Source: Fremontodendron californicum (taxonomy: Eukaryota > Streptophyta > Magnoliopsida > Malvales > Malvaceae). Taken from it: a stretch of 64,000 bases of DNA. The notes under the pieces were generated by a model. The model saw only the letters and a list, made by a program, of their open reading frames with translations, had not been told where the DNA came from and ran no database searches. Positions 1 through 12,439 of the stretch are shown in pieces. The translations under genes were made by a program, and so were the position numbers. How positions within the stretch are numbered: the stretch's first letter is position 1; each line of letters opens with the position of its first letter. The DNA lies in contig JAULJL010000015.1 of NCBI GenBank assembly GCA_030761205.1, positions 14,389,501 through 14,453,500 of the forward strand. The letters are read 5' to 3'.

Positions 1-990
1 AATTTGTAAATCGAACAGACCGATTAAACCGAAAATAAATAAAATAATAATATTAAAACCCAAACCCAACTCATAATTTAAACCCAACTCAAACCCATAA
101 TTCAATATCCATAAACATAATAGGACCCAATACCCAATGGATCCACCCATCCTATGATTAAACCCATAGCCCAACCCAAATCCAAATCCAATACCAAATA
201 CCAATACCTCATTATCTTCCAAATGCCAAATTCCCATTTCCCTTTTTCTTCCCTGAAGCCCGTCCCCTTTTTCTTCCCTCTATCACTCCCCTTTCTTCAC
301 TGTGAAACTGAGAAACCGAAAATTGTAGATGTATGAATTAGAAGAAACCCAAACTTCCTTTCTCTTTCCCTCCTTATAATACTCTCATTTTCCTGTTTTC
401 AATTAGCAATTGAACATCCTTTCGCCCATCAGAGCTTTGATAGAAAAGCAGCTAATCAACCATGGGTCACTTTAATGTCTGGAACTCTCACCCCAAAACC
501 TACGGCTTATTGCAACTATGGCTTAAAGCTCTCACCCCAGAACCCATAAATCGGCCTGGGTTTACGCCTCGTAACTGCTTCTCTCCCTCTCTCCACTCTT
601 TTTGATTGCTTAGTAAAGTTATAGAAAATACTTAGTATTAATTTTTCATTACTTATTTAGTTTTCTGCAAGATGTTTTTTAGCCTATAAATATTTTAAAA
701 GAATGCAATGAAATTTTAGTTTTCTATTGAGTGCCTCTCCAACTATTTAGCATGTTCTTTGTATAAGGTTTTAATGACAGTAGAACCGAGCCAACCGATC
801 AAACCGAATCGATTAAGTTCAATTTAGTCGGTTCGGTTTTGAGATCTTTTTGTATTTTAATCGATTATTGATATTTTAAAATTAAACGTCCTAATCATAT
901 TTTATAAAAGAGACAAAATGTAAATGTACTGTAGTTACCGAAAAATAAAGTAATGGAAAATGACAAGATATTATGCCAAATCAGGTCAAA

Positions 991-1045
<55 letters not shown>

Positions 1046-1991
1046 ACATTCATTTATACAAATATAAAATTAAAGTTGTTTTATACATTTTCATAATTTT
1101 TTATATGATCTATATTTCAACAAATCAATCGTTGAATTTAATAAATATAATTGTACTCGTCGTGCACGTAAAGTTTTGAATCGATTCGATATCGCTATCA
1201 TGTCGATCGAAAATATTATCGTTTTCAATGTATATTTAACAATTAAAAGTTTTTTACGTCGAAAAAATAGTTAGAAATTTTTTAATTTACTCGAAACTCG
1301 ACGTGCATGATCTACGTGAATAGAACATGAAATACGATGGTCGGATTAAACAAATATAAATCATATAAAAAGTTATGAAAGTGTGCAAAACAACTTTAGT
1401 TTTACACTAGCATAAGTGGATTTCTCCTATATATATATAAACTCTAGTGTTATGTTTGAAAATATGAATTTAAAAATTTGAATTTCATTTGCTATATAAA
1501 TTATGATAATGAAATAAATACATAATGTATGAATTAATTAAGACTCAATATGATTATATATTTGAAAGGTATAAAATCATAAATTTCAAATTCACAAATA
1601 ACTATACGTTTTTCAAATCCACAACTAAATAAACATCTAACAAATCTATGGATTTAAAAAATAATTATCAATATTATATTTACATGTATTTTATTACATA
1701 ATTTATATTATTTTTTAAATTCAAATTTATTTTTTGAAATTCAAGTTTATCAATGCAATCTAATAGTATTTTTAAACCTAATTGTTTATTATTATTAACA
1801 TTATTGGGTGTAATTTGGGGTTGCAAGAAAGTTAAAAACTTAGAATAGAAGAAGGTCCTCAATCCTCATATATACTCAAATTACTTGTACACTGTGATAA
1901 GACTGAGATGTGATATACAATCGCAATTTAGGCTCCATTTGAAGTGCGATGGAATTCAAAGTATTTTTGGGATAAAAAATCTTCTAATTGC
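1..1991. other. AT-rich spacer with AACCGA/GGTTCGGTT repeat arms
   Basis: I see no supportable gene here. Positions 1-40 and 780-835 carry AACCGA and CGGTTCGGTT motifs like those at the ends of many plant hAT-type MITEs, so 1-860 may be the right part of an element starting before the window. The rest is AT-rich DNA with a TA microsatellite. Short open frames at 154-336 and 1680-1862 lack any recognisable domain and I do not call them. Confidence 0.5.
994..1042. repeat. (TA)n microsatellite
   Basis: About 24 uninterrupted TA dinucleotides. It creates a spurious tyrosine/isoleucine open frame. Confidence 0.95.
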
Positions 1992-1999
1992 GTTGTGAG

Positions 2000-2266
2000 T
2001 AGACCTGTTCATGGTCGGACAGCCCGTCCTGCTCGGTAGGTCCGGCCCGTATCGGGTCGGGTCTGGGCAGGATATTTTATGTTTCGGGCCGGCCCGGTCC
2101 GGAACAGTAATTTTTATTATAATAATATTATTTAATTTAATTTTAATTATTAAAAAATTATTTTTTTATCTAATAAACAGTGTTTCGGACTTAAACGGAC
2201 GGGCCTGGACAGAAAAAAAAAAAAAAAAAACCGGGCCGCAGCCCGGCCCGGCCATTAGCAGCTCTA
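2000..2266. mobile_element. hAT-type MITE, 267 bp
   Basis: The ends are imperfect inverted repeats: TAGACCTGTTCATGG on the left and, read from the other strand, TAGAGCTGCTAATGG on the right. The element is flanked by a perfect 8-bp target duplication GTTGTGAG (1992-1999 and 2267-2274). GC-rich GGCCCGG arms surround an AT-rich core. The 8-bp duplication and TAGA..TG ends place it in the hAT superfamily. It has no coding capacity and would need a transposase from elsewhere. Confidence 0.9.
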
Positions 2267-2274
2267 GTTGTGAG

Positions 2275-3218
2275 GTTTAGAATGCACATCTGATGTAGTC
2301 GAACTGCATTATCCCTCTAGTCCTCCACTAAAGGAAAAGAGTCCAGTTAAAAATTAGAGCTTATGATAGAAAAAATTCTCACCTTTGCTCTCATTTCTTC
2401 AATAACTTTTTTTTTTAATTTTATTAATTTATTTTAAAAAATTTAATTATTTATTTTTAACCTTTTTCTTTTTATTTTATTAGTTTATCTTTATTTAAGG
2501 TTTTTAGATTATTTATTTATTTAATATAATAAATAAATTTATATTTATATAATTAGTAATTCTTTATTTATTTAAATAAATATATAAAATAATATATGTT
2601 AAATGTTAATAAAATATGTATAAACAATGATTTATAAATAAACTCTTACATTAATATTCTTAATAATCATTATTCATTCTCCCATCACCGTTATTTCTTA
2701 TCCAAACACATATTCATCATTGATTTTGATCTCACACTTACAATATCGAATCTCACTTTATAGTAACTAATTTTATCGTTACTGTTATTTTTAATTTCAC
2801 CAGAATCAATCTTACTATCCACCAAATGTACCTATAAACAAATTAATTTTCAAACCAACCCTTCAACCGAATTATTTATAAACAAATGGCCCCTTGATTA
2901 GTTGTGTGGTCCATAAGACAGCTAGCACACCGACACAAGGAGTACTAATACTATCCATTCAACAAATTAAAATGATCAAGCAGAATATAGAGGCATGGCC
3001 GCCAAGAGATGAAATAAACATTTGTTAAATTTGAGTTTAAAATCTGGCTTTCACTCTCTGTTAACAACTTTAGCCTTTACCTTGGGTTAAATTTTAGGAT
3101 ATGGGCATTCAACCAATTAAAATTAACTGATAATATGTAGAAATAAATATTCTTATTATATTTATGTGTCTAAAATATTTTAATTTAATTGATGTGTAAT
3201 TAATTTTATCACCGCTCT
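2275..3218. other. AT-rich spacer, nothing recognised
   Basis: Low-complexity T- and A-rich DNA. I see no coding frame, RNA gene or element end. Confidence 0.5.
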
Positions 3219-3226
3219 ATCCTCAC

Positions 3227-3781
3227 TAGAGATGGCAATGAAACGGGACGGGGGGCGGATTTTGCAGTATCCGCCCCCGCCCCGTCATAACATTGCTCTG
3301 CCCTGTCTCGCTCCGTCGTGGATATTGAAATTTCAATACCACTACCACCTCCATGGATGTCGATTACATCCATAACCGCTCCGCTCCGCCCCATTCGATA
3401 TTAATTAATTATTTTTATTTTTTTCAAATAATAAAGCATTGTAAAAAAAATTTAAATATAAATTTAATATAAATATGTTTCTAATCTAGGAATAGAAAAA
3501 AATAAAGTATTAGGTTTAGGTTTTAAAAAAAAAAAAAAGAAAAATAATAAGTTTAATTATATTATTCTTTTAAAAACTAAATATTTAAGGGTAAAATTGT
3601 AATTTCAGTATTCGGGACGGTGCGGAGCAGGCAATTATCACAACTGCTCCATCCCTACCTTTCAAACAAAAAAAACCGCACCACCCCGCTCCGCCTCTAT
3701 TATTCAAAAAATTAAAAAAAAAACCTCTCCATTCGGATCTGATTCGAAATCTATCGATCGGATCGGATTTTGTCATCCCTA
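3227..3781. mobile_element. hAT-like non-autonomous element, 555 bp
   Basis: The left end is TAGAGATGGCAATGAAACG. The right end, read on the other strand, is TAGGGATGACAAAATCCG. Flanking octamers ATCCTCAC (3219-3226) and ATTCTCAA (3782-3789) match at 6 of 8, consistent with an aged target duplication. GGGGCGG/CCGCCCC arms enclose an AT-rich centre. No transposase is present, and open frames on the minus strand here are artefacts of the GC-rich arms. Confidence 0.75.
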
Positions 3782-3789
3782 ATTCTCAA

Positions 3790-5229
3790 CTAAAAGGGCA
3801 ATAGGCTTACACTACAAAAATTGTCATCTTGAACAACAAAATTTATTGGATTCATTTGTATAAATGTTGTAAAATATATATTTTTTGACACCATAAATGA
3901 TGTTATATTGTAATAGACAAGTAAAGTTACTTTTCTTTTCTTTTTTTTCTAAGCCAAAGAATTTATTAAAAGACCGGGAGAATACAGCATTAGCTAAAGC
4001 TAGAAAAGCAAAGAACAAAGTTCAATGCATAGCAAAATATAACTTGATACAAGACATCAAAATCAAACAGAATCACAAAGTTCCAAAAGATATCCATCTC
4101 CATTCCCTAAAATAACATGAATAGAGAACGACCAACATCTGCAAAAGTTCCATGATCCTGCCATAATGTCTTTGATAGCAAACCATGCACTTAAATACTT
4201 CAATTTCAATCACCAGAGAACAAGTCCAAACACCCAAGCGGAAGACCAAACTAAGTTGTTAAAAAGGAAGTTATCATTTTAGACCAAAAAAATAAAGATT
4301 AGGTTCCATCACCATTAAGAGCATTAGTAAATAGAAGTCAAGTGTCGCCTTGTAAAATCAAGCACCATCCAAATGGAGAGGAAAAGAAAACTACAGACAA
4401 AAGAGATCCCATCAGACCATGAATATTAATCCCCAGCTAATGCCAAGCATTCTTTAATCCCAGAACAAAATTTGAATCACCAATCACAATCAAAGCATGA
4501 AACACACATGTCAGTAAAAAACAACGCCCCTCCATCACAAAATCGAGAAGCTGAGTTCTCCATTTTGATAAGCACAAGCACTTTCCTTCTACAACAACAA
4601 AAGTCTCATCCATCATAGCATCCAGAGATTTAAATAACAGCCGTAACGCGACATTACGATCGCTATTTAGCGGTTTTGGTCTCCTCTGTCGTCGATATTC
4701 ACGATCGATATTTACTACAATTGATCGCGATAGCATTCATTACGCCCGCAACCGTGATAAACGTGATGTGATCGAAAATGCATCCGCGATCGCAATTTAA
4801 ATCTCTGATAGCATCACCAGTAAAACTTCCATTGTTAATCACAAGCCTTTATATCCAAGTCCGCAGCTGATTTTAAAACATCATTTAAGGATCCAAGACA
4901 CCATAACAACACTTTTATCTGAGTTAAAACCACCCTAAACATCACTTTTATCTGAGTCAAAACCATTAAACAACTTTTCAAATACCAAATGGTCAAATAC
5001 CATCAAGGAAAAAACCCAAAATAGTTCAAAAGGCAGCAGTAAACATCCTTATCCATTATCGAGGGAAATAATAAAAAAAAGCTCTTCCTTTAAAACTCAA
5101 TTGCCGAACCATATACCAAATCAAAAAATATAACTAATCACCACTAAACCATCCCCACAACATCCTACAGAACCACCCAACCAATCAACTCTCTAATCAT
5201 TAATCATCATTTCCTTAACAGACAACAAT
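3790..5229. other. Spacer, possibly an old minus-strand retrosequence
   Basis: Read on the minus strand, about 4020-3930 ends in an A-rich tail after AATAAATTC-like sequence, which resembles the 3' end of a reverse-transcribed LINE or mRNA. Upstream on that strand (about 5200-4030) the sequence is more complex than its AT-rich surroundings, but no frame gives a protein I recognise. It is interrupted by the MITE at 4623-4807. Confidence 0.3.
4623..4807. mobile_element. hAT-type MITE, 185 bp, perfect TIR and TSD
   Basis: It has perfect 13-bp terminal inverted repeats, CAGAGATTTAAAT and its complement. A perfect 8-bp target duplication ATAGCATC lies at 4615-4622 and 4808-4815. The interior is rich in CG-containing words such as CGATCGC, unlike its neighbours. 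It is non-coding and belongs to a different family from the GGCCCGG MITEs. Confidence 0.93.
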
Positions 5230-6940
5230 TTTTTAACATTATATAATAATCCCCTGGAAATCCACATTAGAAATTCCTTATAAAACATGGCTTCTTCAGC
5301 AATAAAATATTGAAATAACCACAAAAGCATTGCATCTTAAGGCGTCGCACGCAACTCTCATACCCCAGTCTAATATCACGGAATTGAGACTCTAGAGGTG
5401 GCTCCCACCACAAAGGCGTAGCACGCAGCTCCCGTATTCCGATTAAGGGTATAATCTCATACATTAAGTCAGGTGGAGCCAAAATCATGTATGTCAAAAT
5501 CTATGTATAATCATGTTTTATAAATCATCCAACTTGCTCGATATAATATTTCTTAAAATACATGCACATTAATAACAAAATCAATTCATATGTTTATATA
5601 TCGCATGTCTTTAATACGTAAAATAAATATCATGCTAAATAAATTATAATTATAATTAAAGAAACTCCAGATAACTATAGTTATAGTCTACTCACAGTTC
5701 TTGAGATGATATCCCTATACACCTCGGTCTGAAACCTCGGGATCCTCAAGTGACGTTGGATCTACGTGGCCTAGAGATTAACGATAATTAGTATTTATAC
5801 ATACTCAAGGCATTATGCAATTATGAATGCAACTTAAGTCCCATTAATCTACCCCAAAGTCAATACTAATTTCTCAGATTCAAAACAACATATCCTTAAT
5901 TTTTAATATCATTTTCATAATCATTTTCTCCATAATTCAACTCCATATTCATGTCTTTACCAAATTCATTTCTAGTACTCCATGCCTTAGAGATTTTCAT
6001 AATCCATAATAATCATTTAGTACTATATTTTTCTTAAGCAATGAATTCCTTACTATCAAACTATATTAGAAAATTCATAACTTGAGTTTGGTAAGGAATT
6101 TTGAAGTGATTCTAATTGTTTATCTCAGCCAATAAGTCTACTTTATGAAGAAAATAACTAACTTAGACAATTAGAACAAAATCTTGATCAAATTTGATAA
6201 ATCTCGAAACTATACCAAAACAGGGATCAAAACAGGACAGCCAACTTCACCGAATTTTATCTTTTTAATCGCTTATCGGTTTTGAGTGATTCAAAAACCA
6301 AAATTCTCGTATTGAAGTATAGTTTTTAAGAAAAATATATATATAAAAAAAAAAAACAAATCCAGCTGTGTCGAACCCATAAAATCATAACAGAAGGCAT
6401 GCTCAATTCCCCTGTTTTGCTTTTTCTTCCCTTTTTCTTGTTCATACTTTCAAATCCTTTTAATTTTTACCAAAAAAGAGTAAAACTCATACTTAATAGA
6501 TAGAATTTTAGACCTTAACATGTTTATGGAGCTAAAATCTTAGCATATTCATGTAGAATATATAGAGAAAAGGAAGAATTAATCAAGAAACTAACCTTGA
6601 ATGTGATTATTGATGAGATTTTGGTGTAAGATGCTTGAAGAAAATTTTGGGAGAACAAAAAGAAGAAAGGCCGGCCGCTACTTGAGGAATAAAATGAAAA
6701 ATCTAGAGTTTTCAAGAGATAAAATGAACTTAAAAGATATTTTTAAATTTTTGGTATAATTGCACATTGGTCCCTCAACTTTTCATAACTAACCATTAAG
6801 CCCTTAAACTTTTAATTTGTTCAATTTGATCATTTCTTCTTTTATTTTCTTCACTTATAACTTCTTATCAATTTTCAAGTTTGTCTTTAAAATTTTTGGG
6901 GTTTGAATTTGCACAGTCGTACGTAACCTCAGTTGTTACA
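5230..6940 (-). repeat. Probable Ty3-type solo LTR, minus strand (left edge approximate)
   Basis: Read on the minus strand, the sequence starts TGTAACAACTGAGG at 6940, like the LTR starts of Tekay/Del-type plant Ty3 elements. It contains the phrase 'tggtccctcaacttttc' common in such LTRs. A motif near 5690-5760 (GATCCCGAGGTTTCAG on the minus strand) also fits that group. I could not find a matching target duplication on the left, so that edge is a guess. It abuts copia integrase sequence at 6946. Confidence 0.45.
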
Positions 6941-6945
6941 CAAGG

Positions 6946-8327
6946 CCTTGAAAGCTTTTAAGCTCTTTAAAAATGAGGTCGAAAATCAACTAAGAAAGAA
7001 AATTAAGGTAATAAGGAATAATAGAGGTGGTGAATATGATTCATTGTTTAATGAATTTTGTTCAAAATTTGGTATTATCCATCAAACCACTACTCCTTAT
7101 TAACCTCAATAAAATGATATTGCGAAACGCAAGAACTAAACGTTGAAAGAAATGATGAACGCTTTGTTGATAAGTTCAGGGTTACCTTAAAACTTGTGGG
7201 GAAGACTATTTTAATAGCTAATTATATTTTAAATAAAATACCCCAAAAGAAATTAGACAAGACACCATAGGAATTATGGAAAGGTCGAAGACCATCCTAT
7301 AAATACATGAAAATATGGGGTGTCTTGCTAAGGTAGTGTTTCCTCCGCCTAAAAAGGTCATGATATGACCTAAAACTATGTTCGGTGCATTATTTGATGG
7401 GATCATGACCCAGTCCTTAAGGGCAAGAGAAGGACATGTGAGAAAATGTCAACTTTGTGAAACAAGGATACTCGGGTGTGATCTTGGCGTCAATGAGGGT
7501 ATCGACATAGTAAGTGGGACAGAGTGTCATGATTTGGTATCGGTATGCATTGGTGTTACCATGACAACCCCGTTGTGGAGCGGGGGATGAGACCTTGTCT
7601 ATGGGATTGGTGATCCCTGATGGTGCCAAGAGTGGCATGGACCTTGGAAGCAAACCATTAGATTGTAAATGAATGTAAAGACATAGCACCTTGGAAGCAA
7701 ACCATTAGGTTGTAAATGAATGTAAAGACATAGCATACTCAGTTAGTAAACTGAGTAGATTTACAAGTAATCTTGGAAATGATCACAGGAAGGCCATAGT
7801 AAGGGTATTCAGATGTTTGAGATACATCTAAAATTATGGACTGCACTATACAAGATATCCAGCTGTGCTTGAAGGGCACAGTGATGCAAAATGGATAATC
7901 GATACTAAAGATTCGAAATCGACTAGCAGATTTATCTTTACTATTGGAGGAGTTGCCGTGTTTTGAAAATCTTCTAAACAAACGTGTATTGTCAGATCCA
8001 CTATGAAATTTGAATTTATAGCTTTAGATAAAGCTGGAGAAGAAGCATAATTGCTTCGAAAGTTTAGAAGATATTCCAAGTTGGTATAAACTTGTGCCTG
8101 CAATTTGTATACATTGCAATAGCCAATATGTAATTGGTAGGGCACAGAGTAGTTTGTATAACGGTAAATCTCGACACATTCGTCAAAGACATAATACCGT
8201 AAGACAGTTGCTCTTAAATGGGATTATCTCTATTGATTATGAAAAATCAAAGGATAATATTGTGGATCCGCTTATGAAAGAGAGCAAGTATATAAATCAT
8301 CGAAGGGAATGGGTCTTAAGCCTATAA
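6946..8327 (+). pseudogene. Decayed Ty1/copia pol: integrase and RNase H remnants
   Basis: From 6946 to about 7380 the plus strand, read with several stops, encodes a copia integrase segment: NRGGEYDSLFNEFC, then HQTTTPY and TLKEMMNAL, including the conserved GGEY. From about 7736 to 8327 it encodes the end of RNase H; a clean stretch contains IHCNSQYVIGRAQ, SRHIRQRHN and DPLMKESK, typical of the copia C-terminus. Reverse transcriptase between them is missing and 7380-7735 is unrelated or scrambled sequence. The element cannot be autonomous. The lineage is uncertain. Confidence 0.85.
7641..7735. repeat. Direct tandem duplication, unit about 47 bp
   Basis: The sequence beginning ACCTTGGAAGCAAACCATTA occurs twice head to tail, with one substitution near the middle. 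It lies inside the decayed copia element. Confidence 0.9.
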
Positions 8328-8919
8328 ATTAAGAAAAGTTACATAATGGCAACCCAACTTAGTTGACTGGAGATCCGAAGATCTAGGTTCAAAAGGACAA
8401 CCGAATTATGTTAACTTAGTGTGAACACTAGAAGAGTTAAACACTATTATCCATTCTTATGATGAATTAGTGCTGCCAGCAAAGAAGTTAGGATAAGCTA
8501 TGCTTTTAATGATTCTTATAGCTAGATAAAGTATAGTGGGGTATTGTAGAATACTCTTCGTAAGAAATCACCTATATGAGTAAGAAACGTGACCATTTCT
8601 ATGAGAATTGATCAGGCTAAATTTTTTAGAGTACTCATAAAAATCAGGACGTGTTCGGGGCCAAAATGGTCACAACCGTGAGAACCAAAGATGTTCGAAG
8701 AAGAATTGTGTGATACCTATTGTCTTAGTTTACACGAAAGGCTGAATAGTTCAAGAAATCATGTTCAATAGTTAGCTGAGTAAATTCGATAGTTATCACT
8801 ATAGAAGGTTCAAAGTCAAAAGCTACCTATCTTGAAGCAATAACTCTTCAAAGTTATTCTCTCTCATATTTCGAGTCAGTTTTTCGTTTTAATAAGATAA
8901 TTTCCATTCATGTGAGGAT
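8328..8919 (+). other. 3' untranslated region of the decayed copia element
   Basis: Non-coding sequence between the end of the RNase H relic and the LTR. It ends in the purine-rich TGTGAGGAT, a plausible polypurine tract directly before the LTR-like TGTTGGATATC. Confidence 0.55.
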
Positions 8920-9905
8920 TGTTGGATATCAATGATTAATATATGTGTACAAATATGAAATATGTATATGAATACATAGGTTGTCGTAAGTAGATACACG
9001 GTATATAATTTATATATACAATTGATATCATGTTTGAATGAGAAATTGGTTTCATTAACACCCACTTGAATAGGAAGAAAAATTGGTTGATGTTGTGCAT
9101 AGTATAGAAGCCCACATTGGTTACATAATGGCTTATTCTTATTGTTTATAAAGGGTTATGTTCAATGTTGGGTTGGGCCCCAAGGGGCACTTAAGTTTTT
9201 GTGAAGGGTGAGGACCTACACGAACTTAGGCTACCACACGTGCGCCGCCGGGCTTGGGCTGGGTTAGGTCGGGTTTGGATTTGGGTCAGTAATTAATTTT
9301 TTATTGCCCAACTATCTTATTTTTTGGTCCAAACCGAACTGGTACTGCCCTTCAGACCAGCCTGTCTGATTTTAAACATGTCTGTTCGGTCTGAACCAAA
9401 CCAATCAGTGTCTGCTTCAACAATTTTGTCTTTTCGGATAACGACATGTAGGTTCGGTCCTGTGCCTGACCGAATCGGTTTGTCTCAATCGGTATGTATG
9501 TTTTGACCGAACAGATTCCTTCCAATTGGTTTGTCTGTTCCTAATAGACATTTATTTTTCTATAAATACTAGAGGCCAGTCTCTGTTTTCTACACAGAAA
9601 ATTTTCTCTTCTTCCTCCGTATTCAGAGTTGTCTTGTGAGAGAGACATGCATATTTTGGTTCGTTGTGTTGTTCCGAGTGTGCTCTCGCCTGCAACGTTA
9701 TCGAGGAGACATGGGAGACGAATTGCAATAATCTGTAAGCACCTTAGTGATAGGCAATAATCGTTTGAAGGTCAGAGGTTCTACCTTCACTCGATATTGA
9801 TTTCCTGTTCGTATAAAGTCGGTTAAATATTTGATTCTATTCAAGATAGTATAATCTGTTTTATATTTTTTTTAATTCTGTTTATATATAGGATTATTAT
9901 CCTGT
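8920..9905 (+). repeat. 3' LTR of the decayed copia element (right edge approximate)
   Basis: It starts TGTTGGATATCAATG right after the purine tract. It contains a TATA-like CTATAAATA at about 9559, followed by transcript-leader-like sequence. No 5' partner LTR is in the window and I could not fix the right end or a target duplication. Confidence 0.5.
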
Positions 9906-10672
9906 ACACTATCAGTGGACTTTTTTTTATATATTAATCTGTTCAAGCAGTAATGAAATAATTTTGTTCAAGTAGTAATGAAATGATTCTTTTATCTAGA
10001 AACAACAGTTAATACTATATCGGTGGACCTATTTTTTTTATACTGATACGTACTGTTATCGATGTATTTTTGCATAACGTTTCAAGTTTATCAAATTTTT
10101 TCAAATATATATATATATATAGTCTATTTTCAAGTTCTCCAATGATATATATTAAATACACATGCAAACATATTTTTATTACATACATCTATATATTTAT
10201 ATGTAAATAAAAAATTTCAAAATTATAATATTTGAAATTTAAAATTTGTAAACATCAAATAAATAAAATAAATATTAAAAAATATATAATAAATTATTAT
10301 TAATCAAATTCAGTAATCTAGTTTAATGAACATATTTATTTTTGAATAAATTATGAAAAATAAAAATGATCATGAGAAAAAAACATTAATAATTGGTTCA
10401 AACATCAAATAAATAAAAAGATTTTTTAAAAATAAAAAAATAAAAATATTGTATCAATTGATATAAAATAATATTGACTGATATAAATCGATATAAAATA
10501 ATATTGACTGATTTAAATCGATACAAATTGGTATAAACCTAAAACAGTACAGTATTTGATAATATATCAATTTTTTTTCAAAACATGTACTAACCAATAC
10601 CACCTATACCCATAAAGGAAAGGTTTAGTGAGTGAATTGTATGATTGCATAACAGTTGCATGGTCACGGGTA
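9906..10672. other. AT-rich spacer with short tandem repeats
   Basis: No gene seen. A TA microsatellite lies at about 10105-10123. A roughly 32-bp unit GATATAAAATAATATTGACT is repeated about twice at 10459-10525. The GATACAAATTGGTATAAAC words resemble, on the other strand, the arms of the hAT-like element at 12448, so this may be a diverged relative. Confidence 0.45.
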
Positions 10673-10680
10673 GTAATGGA

Positions 10681-10971
10681 TAGAGTTGCTTAACGGTTGG
10701 GCAGCCCGCTCGGCTCGGCAAGCTTGGTCTGTATTAGATCGAATTTGGGCATAAAGTTTTTATTTCGGACCGGTCTGAAACAGTATTTTTTGTATTAAAA
10801 TAATATTATTTTATTTAATTTTAATTATAAAAATATTAATAAAAAAATATTTTTTATATAGGATGAACAGTGCTTACGGGCCGGTAGGCCGGCCCGAGTC
10901 CGCCCAAGGCCGGGCTTTGGCAAGGATCCCAAAAGAATTTCGAGCCTCCGCCCGGCCCATGGGCACCTCTA
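10681..10971. mobile_element. hAT-type MITE, 291 bp
   Basis: The ends TAGAGTTGCTTAACGG and, on the other strand, TAGAGGTGCCCATGGG form imperfect inverted repeats. The flanking octamers GTAATGGA (10673-10680) and ATAATGGA (10972-10979) match at 7 of 8. It has GGCCGG/CGGGCC arms with an AT core. It is the same family as the element at 2000-2266 but more diverged. Confidence 0.85.
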
Positions 10972-10983
10972 ATAATGGACCTA

Positions 10984-11215
10984 GTAATATTGGACACGAT
11001 ACAATTATATGATAAAAACACGACATAAAAAATTAAAAATATGATGCAAACACGACACAATACGAAAAAATAATACGAACACGACATGAATACATAAATG
11101 TTTCAAAATCTATATAATATGAATTATTAACGTATCAAAATTTATATAAATATAAAATATGTTAAACATAATTATGATATGATAAAATATATAAATATAA
11201 TACGGATATAAAATA
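10984..11215. repeat. Direct repeat copy A (ACACGACA-rich)
   Basis: Contains ACACGACA words, then a stretch around GAATTATTAACGTATCAAAA. It closely matches 11685-11910 in the same orientation, so the two form a dispersed direct pair. Confidence 0.8.
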
Positions 11216-11433
11216 TTAATATATATATATATATATTTTTTCTTTTCATAATTGAAAAGTATATATAATTCAATTGATTTGAACTGAAGCAGCAACTTGC
11301 CTTCAAGCTGCAAAGTTTGGTTTTTATTCAGAAAGGCACACATTCCACTTTCCGGTAGCAATTCATTGTCACACAAATTTTGGTTGCATCTAATTTCTCA
11401 CTTTTTCATACACATCCTTTTCAAGTACAGTTG

Positions 11434-11464
<31 letters not shown>

Positions 11465-11558
11465 GGTTTGCTAGTCATTTTCTTGGAATCACTTTTTAAT
11501 TTCTGATTATAAAATTATAGTTGTAATTTTAGAGTTAGATAAATTAATTTCTAGCTTC

Positions 11559-11607
<49 letters not shown>

Positions 11608-11684
11608 AGCAAAAAGATTTTTTGGGAGCTCAACTTAATTGGATTTATTTTTAAATTATTTTTATTAAATTAGGAATACATCTG
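11216..11684. repeat. Spacer with poly-T and (TA)n tracts
   Basis: Contains a 24-bp poly-T run (11434-11457) and a (TA)n microsatellite (11562-11605). The short frames on both strands show no recognisable domain. It separates the two ACACGACA-rich repeat copies. Confidence 0.8.
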
Positions 11685-11910
11685 ATAATATTGGATACGA
11701 TTACAAAATAAGAACAAGATAATAAAAAAATAATTAAAAACACGACACACCTGACACGACATGAAAAAAAGCACGAACATGATACGAATACATAAATATT
11801 TCAAAATTTATATAATACGAATTATTAACGTATCAAAATTTATATAAATATAAAATATTATTAACATAATTATAACACGATAAAATACACAAATATAAAA
11901 CGAATACATT
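11685..11910. repeat. Direct repeat copy B (ACACGACA-rich)
   Basis: Second copy of the repeat at 10984-11215, sharing the segment around GAATTATTAACGTATCAAAA. It diverges by substitutions and small indels. Confidence 0.8.
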
Positions 11911-12439
11911 AATTACCAAATCTACCTATGAATCAGGCAGGACAATCTATGGTTCTTTATCCTTCGAGTTAAGACTGTTTAGAAGAACTAATTTAACTGA
12001 AATTATTATGGAACAAACAAAATTGTTTACTTGTTAGGCTAAATTAACTAGACAAATGACACAGTGTTAAAGTGTGTTAACTTTTTGTCTAAAGGGTATG
12101 GCGCCCTTTTCGAGTTTCTTTTTCAGAAAAAAGAAAAAGAAAAACACCAACAATTAGAGTTTCATTTACAGACGGGAGTTGTCAACGAGTGAAGATGTGG
12201 CAGCTCATTCTTATGTTATTCAAATTTTTTATATTTTTTAAATATTTGTGTTCGACTTTTGTATCCGACACATATTTTCATATGAGTATGAGAGTACGAT
12301 TCTCCAAATATATGAAACAATTTTTAAAAAATTGAGTATATCTTTATCCGACACTTATTTTCGAGTCCGTGTAACATAAACTCATTCTATTGTAGGTGAT
12401 GATGGTGAATTGCACACCATTTCAATTAATACTGTCAAC
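11911..12439. other. Spacer with a possible host exon at its right end
   Basis: Mostly AT-rich and non-coding. At 12395 a good 3' splice acceptor, TCATTCTATTGTAG, is followed by about 45 nt of complex sequence. That sequence ends at CAACCAT and GTAAG, a good 5' donor. The hAT-like element inserted exactly at this CATGTAAG site. It may be a remnant host exon, discussed in the findings. Confidence 0.3.

Noticed and set aside
973..1179. 68-codon Tyr/Ile frame
   Set aside because: Translation of a TA microsatellite.
3796..3815. CACTACAAAAATTGTCATC preceded by TTA, like a CACTA end
   Set aside because: No matching GTAGTG end with a TTA duplication was found nearby, so an element cannot be supported.
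7378..7689. Overlapping 70- and 90-codon frames on both strands
   Set aside because: They lie in the scrambled middle of a decayed copia element and match nothing recognisable.
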